Shown piece by piece: positions 6,220-10,859 of a stretch of 10,859 nucleotides of DNA (the stretch's first letter is position 1; the number at the start of each line of letters is the position of its first letter). This DNA is from an uncultured bacterium (lineage in GTDB: Bacteria; Verrucomicrobiota; Verrucomicrobiia; Opitutales; Intestinicryptomonadaceae), in NCBI GenBank assembly GCA_905214995.1, contig CAJMOT010000079.1:1-10859 (forward strand), in the 5' to 3' direction. The notes below the pieces were generated by a model that was not told where the DNA came from, searched no databases, and worked only from the letters and a program-made list of their open reading frames with translations. The position numbers were made by a program, and so were the translations under genes.

Positions 6220-6655
6220 CGGGTTCCGCCGCGATTATCGCGTTTTCAAATCCCGCCGACTTCGCGGCCTCGCAGATTTCGACGAGCGTCTGGACGGACA
6301 GATTCTTGTCGGCCTTTATCAGAAGCGTACCGCGCCTTGCCGGTTTGCCGGCGCGCGAAAAGCTCTTGCGGAAAGAGTCTATCGTGTAGATGGCCCCGTC
6401 GAATATCAGCATCGAATCCCCGCGCGCCGAGAGCACGTCCATGTCGGAATTTACGACGGCGGAATCCGGAACGCCCATTTTCGGAAGCCCCGATTTCCCG
6501 CCACAGCCGAAAGATATGCCAAGCCCCGTCGCCGCCACGAACTTCGAGCCGAGCAGCGTCATCATCAGCGCAATCAGCAGGATGTCGAACAGCGCCGCGC
6601 AGTCCACGGAGATCTCCTGCTTGCGCACTTTCGATGTGGTATTCACGAGATTCAT
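6206..6655 (-). CDS. exbD: ExbD/TolR-family biopolymer transport protein
   Basis: A 149-residue protein with the ExbD layout: a short cytoplasmic N-terminus, one membrane helix (about 21-43), then a periplasmic domain. The helix carries the conserved aspartate in LFDILLIALMM (D24), the residue that in ExbD and TolR is protonated and drives the motor. The periplasmic part has the expected pattern: a loop, MLIFDGAIYTID, then TLLIKADKNLSVQTLVEICEAAKSAG (110-135) and a terminal strand ENAIIAA, as in 'v.l.aD..v.y..vv.v.d.ak.aG'. The usual Leu-Pro after the membrane helix is replaced by a Gly/Cys segment (GISFGCGG). Start and stop both overlap neighbours: ATGA with exbB (6652-6655) and 14 bases with the gene after. 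It should form a complex with the ExbB encoded just before it. Confidence 0.88.
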   Translation of the reverse strand: MNLVNTTSKVRKQEISVDCAALFDILLIALMMTLLGSKFVAATGLGISFGCGGKSGLPKMGVPDSAVVNSDMDVLSARGDSMLIFDGAIYTIDSFRKSFSRAGKPARRGTLLIKADKNLSVQTLVEICEAAKSAGFENAIIAAEPDGRR

Positions 6656-7311
6656 TCCGCGTCTTTGCCCTCCATATGCAAATTCTCATTCTCAGGCATT
6701 CCCCTTATTATGAAGAGCATTATGTCGTTCGCCGACCAGTCTATGTCCTGCGCGAGAGCCCTGACGCGGCTGTTTATCAAAGCGTAAGCAAGCCACGCGA
6801 GAATCGCGATAAAAAGCCCCGCCGCGCTCGAAAGCAGAGCGTTGTAAATCTGCCCCGAAAACTCCGACGCGCTCGCGTAAGAACCGGACGATGCCATGGT
6901 GTTAAATATCTGCAAAATCGCTAAAACCGTCCCCGCCAATCCCACCAGCGGCGCGAGTTTTGCAACGAGCGCAAGACTCGAAACGCGCCTGTCGATGAGC
7001 GCGAACTCGTTGGCGGCGGCGATATTTACCGCCTGCGACATAGTATCCGGCGGCTCTTCGGAGTTTAGCAGGGCGGCCTTGACGACCCTCGGTATCGGCC
7101 CGTAGCTTTCGTCGCATATAGTCACCGCCTCGAGCAGCCTGCGCCTTTTGAGCGCCGTCTTTATGCCGGCAACGAACTCTACGGCGCGTATCTGGCCCTT
7201 GTGCAGATACAGCAGCCTTTCCAGAAAAATCAGCGCGCCGGCGGCCGCCAATAGCGCGAGCGGCAGCATCATCGGCCCGCCGAGTTCGAAAATGTCGATT
7301 ATCTTTTCCAT
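6652..7311 (-). CDS. exbB: ExbB/TolQ/MotA-family proton channel protein
   Basis: A 219-residue inner-membrane protein with the three-helix ExbB/TolQ topology: helix one about 13-35, a cytoplasmic loop of about 75 residues, helix two about 113-138 and helix three about 156-180. Family signatures are APLVGLAGTVLAILQIF (120-136) and YNALLSSAAGLFIAILAWLAY (156-176), corresponding to the 'aPLLGLlGTV.Gmi..F' and 'al.tTa.GL..AIp' motifs. Serines stand where E. coli ExbB has a key threonine in the last helix. With ExbD it forms the proton-driven motor that energises a TonB- or TolA-like partner. It starts four bases after the stop of the TPR gene and its stop overlaps the exbD start, so all are one operon. 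ExbB and TolQ cannot be told apart firmly, but neither TolA, TolB nor Pal is near. Confidence 0.93.
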   Translation of the reverse strand: MEKIIDIFELGGPMMLPLALLAAAGALIFLERLLYLHKGQIRAVEFVAGIKTALKRRRLLEAVTICDESYGPIPRVVKAALLNSEEPPDTMSQAVNIAAANEFALIDRRVSSLALVAKLAPLVGLAGTVLAILQIFNTMASSGSYASASEFSGQIYNALLSSAAGLFIAILAWLAYALINSRVRALAQDIDWSANDIMLFIIRGMPENENLHMEGKDAE

Positions 7312-7314
7312 AAG

Positions 7315-9864
7315 CTATTTCTCTTTGGCAAGCCCGAGCTTTTGCCTCGCGAGCTGCAGCGGCGGCAGGGAATTTTTAACGATTATCTCGTATACGGCGC
7401 GGGCGTCGCGCATTCGGTTTTCAGACTCCATGGATTTTGCGAGATTGTAAAGCGAACGCCCTATCCAATAGCCCTCGCCCGGTTCGCGTTCGGAACTTTT
7501 AAGGAGTTCGGAGGCGGTCAGCCACCTGACTTCGTTGGCCTCGCTGGACTTCCCCGCCCTTTCGAGGGCGAAGCTCCACTTGAAAGCGGCCTCCGCGCGC
7601 GCCGCGGGGGGCATTCCGGGCAAAGAGTAAAGCCTTTCGAAAATCGCGGCGGCCTCGAGAGTGCGGGAGTTCTGCGCCAAAGTCGCGTCGCCGAGCCCGA
7701 GCCACGCGAGGCGCACTTCGGGGTGCGACGGATATTTGTTGAGAATCTCGTTGTACAGCGCGCGCGCGTCGGCGAAGGAATTGAGCAGTTTCAGCACGTC
7801 CGCCTGCTCGAGCCTCGCGTAAAAGTTGCGCGGGTCGTCCGGATGGGCGGCGCAAAGCCTGTCAAGTATCGCGAGGGCGTCCTTGTAGCTGGCGTCCAAA
7901 CCGACTCTAACGGCGTATCTCGCGGCGTCGAAAAGCGCGGAATAGGCAAACGGGCTCTTTGGATACCTTTCGGTAAGCTCCACGCAAAGCTTCCGCGCCT
8001 CCGCGTACCGCCCCGCCGCGGCCTCCGCGCGCGCCTGGTTTATGTACGACACCTGGGCGGCGTCCGTGCCGGGGTAATCCCGCCTGAGCTTCCCATAGAC
8101 GGCGAACGCCCCGCTTTCCCCGCCGGTTTTTCCAAGCGATTCGAGGCAGGAAGCCTTGACGAGCATCGCGCTCGCGGCGACCTCGGGGGAAAGGTTTTTT
8201 ATCGAGAGAATTTCCGAACAGATTTTTTCGGCGCTCTCAAAATCCGAATTTTCCCTGAGAATCACGGCCTTCAGCCATAACAGCCTGCCGCGCAAACCGT
8301 CGGATCTTCCCGCCTTCAACAGCCGGTCGATGCGCCCGAGGGCTTCGCCGCTGCGCCCGGAATTTCTCAGCCTCTGCGCGAACAGCCATTCGGCGTTCCA
8401 AATTTCATCGTCGGATACGGACGGCAATTCGGCGGATTCGTCTAGCGTGCGGACTGCGTTTTCCTCGTCCCCCGCCTCGAGCATGGCGTCGACCGCCTTG
8501 AATAAAATCATGCCCGCGCGCGACGGGAACTGCCCGATGAGCGGGCGGTAAATAGCCGCCGCGCTCTGGCAATCCGAGCTCAGCCTGTAACAGTCGGCCG
8601 CCAAAAGCTTGATGAGGCGCGCCTGCCTCGGATTTTTTTCGAGTTCGGCAAGCTCCGAAAGGCGCGCCGCCGCAAGCCTGTATTCGGGCGCCTTTCCCTC
8701 GGCGCGGGAATACGCCGCCCACGCGAGGATTCTGAGGGCGTCGCGCCTATAGCCCGACCCCGGGAACTCCAATATGAGCCGCTGCGCAAATTCGGCGGCC
8801 CCCTTGGAGTCCCCCCTCTTTACGCATATTTTGGACTTTTCAAGCAGAATCTTGTCCCGAATCTTCGGGGAGCCGTTTTTCAGAATGTCGTCTATGAGAG
8901 AGTCGAAATCCTCCTGTTTGATCTCCGGATTTTTGCCCAATAGGGCGATTGCGTACTCTGCGACTCCGGGCGAAGAAGTCTTTTTGAGAACGTCGCGCAA
9001 TATCGCGAACTGGCGCGCGGAATTGCGGGCGATAAGCGCGCCTATCAGCCGCAGTTCGTCGCGGTCTATCTCCTCCGAAAGCTCTATCTGGAGCTGTTGG
9101 TCTATGGCCTCCACCGCCTCGTCGAACTTCCCGAGCTTGAAAAGAACGGCGGCGTACTGCTTCGCAAACTGGAATCCCTGCGGGGTTCCCATATAGATTT
9201 TTACGTTGTCGGCGAGCTCTCCCTCCATTTTTTCGAGTTCGTCGCGCCCGAGGCTTCCCGTGAGCCTGGCGATATTCAAGGCGATTTCCGCGTCGGCGAG
9301 CATTCCGCCCCCCACCGCCGACTCTTTGGCTTTTCCGAATTCCTCGACGGCTTTGGCGACATCCGCGCGCTGGTAGGCTATGTAGCCGACGGCGAGCCTG
9401 TACCAACCCTCAAAGGATTTTGGGATTTCGCCCTCCGAGAGCGGCTTCAACGCCTCCTCCGCCTCGTCGACGGCTCCCAGCCCTATATGCGCGAGAGCCG
9501 CCCTTATCCTGTTCTCGGGAGTCGGAGAGGCTTCAAGTATCGGAAGCATATGCCTTACGGCTTTGTCAAAGTCTCCCTGCGCGATCATGGAATCCACATA
9601 TATAAGCTCCATTTCCGAATCCCGATCCGGAGCGGCGCCCTTTCGGAAATCCTCCACAATCATCTGCGCGAGCGCCGGCAGCCCCGCGTCGAGAGCCCCG
9701 CGGGCCGATGCGGCGCGCACCTCCGCATCCTCTTTGGCGAATTTTTCGGCGTCGGCAAAGGGGGCGGTATGCGCCGGCGGCTTTGCGGTTTCCCCCCGCG
9801 CCGCAAACGCGAAAATGCTTGCGGCCGCGCAAAGCGCCGCGGCGATTCTGCCGTTTAACAACAT
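7315..9864 (-). CDS. Large periplasmic tetratricopeptide-repeat protein, first gene of the exbBD operon
   Basis: An 849-residue exported TPR protein. Residues 1-21 form a signal peptide (N-terminal MLLNGR, then an Ala-rich hydrophobic stretch, likely cleavage after AFA). The remainder is almost wholly helical with TPR-type repeats throughout, for example YRLAVGYIAYQRADVAKAVEEF near 153, VLFKLGKFDEAVEAIDQQL near 240, and ADVLKLLNSFADARALYNEILNKYPSHPEV around 690-720. Such proteins scaffold protein-protein contacts; directly upstream of exbB it is probably a periplasmic partner of the energy-coupling complex, comparable in position to the TPR protein CpoB/YbgF next to Tol-Pal genes, though far longer. 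No enzyme motif is seen. The ATG at 9864 is chosen because the signal peptide begins there. The stop (7317-7315) is four bases before exbB. Specific function is unknown. Confidence 0.88.
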   Translation of the reverse strand: MLLNGRIAAALCAAASIFAFAARGETAKPPAHTAPFADAEKFAKEDAEVRAASARGALDAGLPALAQMIVEDFRKGAAPDRDSEMELIYVDSMIAQGDFDKAVRHMLPILEASPTPENRIRAALAHIGLGAVDEAEEALKPLSEGEIPKSFEGWYRLAVGYIAYQRADVAKAVEEFGKAKESAVGGGMLADAEIALNIARLTGSLGRDELEKMEGELADNVKIYMGTPQGFQFAKQYAAVLFKLGKFDEAVEAIDQQLQIELSEEIDRDELRLIGALIARNSARQFAILRDVLKKTSSPGVAEYAIALLGKNPEIKQEDFDSLIDDILKNGSPKIRDKILLEKSKICVKRGDSKGAAEFAQRLILEFPGSGYRRDALRILAWAAYSRAEGKAPEYRLAAARLSELAELEKNPRQARLIKLLAADCYRLSSDCQSAAAIYRPLIGQFPSRAGMILFKAVDAMLEAGDEENAVRTLDESAELPSVSDDEIWNAEWLFAQRLRNSGRSGEALGRIDRLLKAGRSDGLRGRLLWLKAVILRENSDFESAEKICSEILSIKNLSPEVAASAMLVKASCLESLGKTGGESGAFAVYGKLRRDYPGTDAAQVSYINQARAEAAAGRYAEARKLCVELTERYPKSPFAYSALFDAARYAVRVGLDASYKDALAILDRLCAAHPDDPRNFYARLEQADVLKLLNSFADARALYNEILNKYPSHPEVRLAWLGLGDATLAQNSRTLEAAAIFERLYSLPGMPPAARAEAAFKWSFALERAGKSSEANEVRWLTASELLKSSEREPGEGYWIGRSLYNLAKSMESENRMRDARAVYEIIVKNSLPPLQLARQKLGLAKEK

Positions 9865-9869
9865 AAAAA

Positions 9870-9898
9870 CATAATTTCACAAAGGCGCCGGTTTTCAA
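9870..9898 (-). promoter_or_regulatory. Putative promoter of the TPR-exbB-exbD operon
   Basis: On the minus strand TTGAAA (9898-9893), a 17-base spacer and ATTATG (9875-9870) lie directly before the ATG at 9864. If used, transcription would begin within about a base of the start codon, implying a leaderless or near-leaderless mRNA. There is no Shine-Dalgarno before this ATG, which agrees with that reading. Confidence 0.4.
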
Positions 9899-10078
9899 GA
9901 TAAAATCATGCCCTCTCCGCCCCCGCTTGGCGGAAACGAAAAGCCTAAAATGAAATTTTCGCCGCTCCCCGCGAATGGAAGAGCCGCCCGCCGCTTTCCC
10001 TCGCAAAAGCCTTCCCCCGCTCCGCAAACCGCCAAATGCCCGCTGCGGCAACCCGCACCGGAACCGACGGGATTCGTC
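9899..10078. other. GC-rich intergenic stretch, nothing recognised
   Basis: No convincing gene. A plus-strand frame open from 9908 to 10141 gives a Pro/Ala/Lys-rich 77-residue product with no domain, no Shine-Dalgarno and no resemblance to its neighbours. No repeat array or IS end is seen. Confidence 0.5.
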
Positions 10079-10098
10079 AAAAAAAACGCGGACGCGCG
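10079..10098 (-). terminator. Possible intrinsic terminator downstream of the cloverleaf-like element
   Basis: On the minus strand CGCG-CGTC-CGCG (10098-10087) forms a short hairpin followed by eight T residues (10086-10079). The stem has only four pairs, so the call is moderate. It lies 22 bases past the cloverleaf-like element, the same arrangement as the terminator after tRNA-Arg in this window. Confidence 0.45.
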
Positions 10099-10120
10099 AG
10101 GACAAAGAATATCCCTCCAT

Positions 10121-10208
10121 GCGGGAAGCTGCGGAATTTGAACCCGCAGCTCCGAAGCGGCTCCGGCATTTTTCCCGCGCCGGCATACGGCGCGCCTCAA
10201 TTTCCCGC
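10121..10208 (-). ncRNA. Cloverleaf-like structured element, possible tRNA-like ncRNA or tRNA relic
   Basis: On the minus strand GCGGGAA (10208-10202) is complementary over seven bases to TTCCCGC (10127-10121). Three hairpins lie between: CGCGCCG-TATGC-CGGCGCG, CCGGAG-CCG-CTTCGG (10166-10152) and GCTGCGG/CCGCAGC (10150-10128), whose loop holds GTTCAAAT, close to the tRNA T-loop GTTCRANYC. It is not a normal tRNA: only six bases (ATTGAG) separate the first strand from the first hairpin, so there is no D-arm. The G53-C61 pair of the T-arm is G-U, and the base after the closing stem is A followed by TGG, not CCA. A promoter-like pair lies upstream (10275-10246) and a T8 hairpin downstream. Transcription would give about 160 bases. 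It could be a non-coding RNA, a degenerate tRNA, or chance structure in GC-rich DNA. Confidence 0.35.
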
Positions 10209-10245
10209 GGGAGAAGCGGATTTGGAAACTCGGATATAAATTTGC

Positions 10246-10275
10246 ATAATAATTATGATTTTATTAATTTCACAA
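10246..10275 (-). promoter_or_regulatory. Putative promoter for the cloverleaf-like element
   Basis: On the minus strand TTGTGA (10275-10270), an 18-base spacer and TATTAT (10251-10246, five of six to TATAAT). The -10 lies inside the palindrome CATAAT-A-ATTATG (10245-10257). A start near 10239 would lead directly into the structured segment. The region is AT-rich, so chance matches are likely. Confidence 0.3.
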
Positions 10276-10289
10276 ACTGAAATATTATC

Positions 10290-10318
10290 TTTACATCGTT
10301 TCCGCGTTTGTTAATAAA
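10290..10318 (+). promoter_or_regulatory. Possible plus-strand promoter in the AT-rich island
   Basis: TTTACA (10290-10295, five of six to TTGACA), a 17-base spacer and AATAAA (10313-10318, four of six). A transcript starting near 10325 would run about 90 bases into the terminator at 10378-10420. The AT-rich composition makes this weak. Confidence 0.22.
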
Positions 10319-10377
10319 TTTGAACATAAGGCAAAAAATTGTTTTTTTGTTTTATGGAAAAGTTTCATCAAAAATAA

Positions 10378-10420
10378 AACGCTCCGAAAACTGGTTTTTC
10401 TTCGGGCGTTTTTTATTTTT
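10378..10420 (+). terminator. Strong intrinsic terminator, possibly bidirectional
   Basis: AACGC(T)CCGAA (10378-10388) pairs with TTCGGGCGTT (10401-10410), ten base pairs with one bulged T, followed by a T-rich tract (10409-10420). On the minus strand the hairpin is also followed by a T-rich tract (complement of 10366-10379), so it could work both ways. No protein gene ends just upstream on the plus strand, so the transcript it stops is not obvious. Confidence 0.75.
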
Positions 10421-10474
10421 CTCCGCCTCCCGATAAAATTTGACAAGGGCGCGAAAGCGTCAAACAGTGTCGGC

Positions 10475-10859
10475 ATGTCTTCGGCAAAAAAAAGAGCCGA
10501 TCCGAACTCGGAGCCGCCGGCGCCCGGCAGAATCCTGCTGCATTCGTGCTGCGCCCCGTGCTCGGCTGCGATAATAGAACGCCTCGCGGGAGACGGCGCG
10601 GATTTCTCCGTATTCTACTTCAACCCCAACATATTCCCACGCGGGGAGTACGAGCTCAGAAAGTCGGAAAACAAAAAGTTCGCCGAAAGTCTCGGAGTGG
10701 AATTCATAGACGCCGACTGGCCGCGGGACGAATGGCTCGCGGCGTGCGGAGCGCTCGCTGACGAGCCCGAGCGCGGCGCGCGGTGCCTTGAATGCTTCAA
10801 ATTGCGCCTTCTAAAAACGGCCGAATACGCCGCGCGCAACTCTTACGCGGCGTTTTCGA
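10475..10859 (+). CDS. queH: Epoxyqueuosine reductase QueH (N-terminal part, runs off the right edge)
   Basis: The first 128 residues of a QueH (formerly DUF208) protein, which reduces epoxyqueuosine to queuosine in tRNA, the last step of queuosine synthesis, as the iron-sulfur alternative to QueG. Recognised motifs are LLHSCCAPCS (21-30, with the family's adjacent Cys pair C25-C26 and C29), FYFNPNIFPRGEYELR (47-62), and ARCLECFKLRL (102-112, with C104 and C107). These match the cluster-binding cysteines and the 'NPNIhP..EY..R' segment of QueH. The family is usually about 180-220 residues, so roughly the last third is outside the window. The ATG at 10475 gives a short basic tail before the conserved start; no Shine-Dalgarno is visible. 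A perfect TTGACA (10440-10445) precedes it, but the matching -10 (AACAGT) is poor. Confidence 0.92.
   Translation, partial: MSSAKKRADPNSEPPAPGRILLHSCCAPCSAAIIERLAGDGADFSVFYFNPNIFPRGEYELRKSENKKFAESLGVEFIDADWPRDEWLAACGALADEPERGARCLECFKLRLLKTAEYAARNSYAAFS

Noticed and set aside
7342..9858. Several plus-strand open frames opposite the TPR gene
   Set aside because: The TPR frame has a signal peptide and repeats along its whole length; the opposite frames have biased composition and no recognisable domain.
9908..10141. 77-residue plus-strand open frame in the intergenic region
   Set aside because: Pro/Ala/Lys-rich, no Shine-Dalgarno, no domain, and it runs into the structured element; more likely non-coding.
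10354..10377. Seven-codon reading frame (MEKFHQK) directly before the terminator, as in an attenuator leader peptide
   Set aside because: No Shine-Dalgarno, no run of regulatory codons for one amino acid, and no alternative antiterminator hairpin found; a chance frame in AT-rich DNA is simpler.
1..10859. CRISPR arrays, insertion sequences, prophage or integrase genes, attachment sites next to the tRNAs
   Set aside because: No regularly spaced repeats, transposase or integrase frames, or direct repeats of tRNA 3' ends were seen.

Overview
The window is a GC-rich bacterial segment with little intergenic space and mostly weak or absent Shine-Dalgarno sequences. The best taxonomic clue is the left edge: a microcompartment vertex protein, a class II sugar-phosphate aldolase with terminal extensions, and a malate/lactate-type dehydrogenase. 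That combination is the signature of the Planctomycetes-Verrucomicrobia (PVM) type bacterial microcompartment used for L-fucose and L-rhamnose breakdown. A TPR-ExbB-ExbD-TonB-position cluster and a GH26 mannanase fit a polysaccharide-degrading member of the PVC group, most likely Verrucomicrobiota. This assignment is inference; no phylogenetic marker such as rRNA is present.

Layout. 1-2206 (+): the end of a BMC operon (partial EutN/CcmL vertex protein, aldolase, dehydrogenase), closed by an intrinsic terminator. 2246-3295 (+): a secreted GH26 beta-mannanase. 3404-3487 (+): tRNA-Leu(UAG). 3618-4388 (-): a membrane acyltransferase-3 protein that looks internally shortened. 4661-5200 (+): an O6-alkylguanine-DNA alkyltransferase (Ogt). 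5315-5391 (-): tRNA-Arg(ACG) with its own promoter and terminator. 5500-9864 (-): a four-gene operon with overlapping or nearly touching genes, read in the order TPR protein, ExbB, ExbD, TonB-position membrane protein. 9865-10474: about 600 bases without a protein gene, holding a cloverleaf-like inverted-repeat segment, putative promoters, an AT-rich island and terminators. 10475 to the right edge (+): the N-terminal part of QueH.

How the parts work together. In the BMC, the aldolase is expected to split fuculose-1-phosphate or rhamnulose-1-phosphate into DHAP and lactaldehyde inside the shell; the dehydrogenase would recycle nicotinamide cofactor. The rest of that locus (shell hexamers, aldehyde dehydrogenase, phosphotransacylase, kinase) should lie to the left. 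The minus-strand operon encodes an inner-membrane energy-coupling motor with a large periplasmic TPR partner, probably powering outer-membrane uptake. The mannanase would provide oligosaccharides, but it is separated from the BMC operon by a terminator. Ogt and QueH are housekeeping repair and tRNA-modification genes.

The least explained items are the cloverleaf-like element at 10121-10208, the CxxC/CxC tail on the aldolase, the TonB-position protein, and the shortened acyltransferase.
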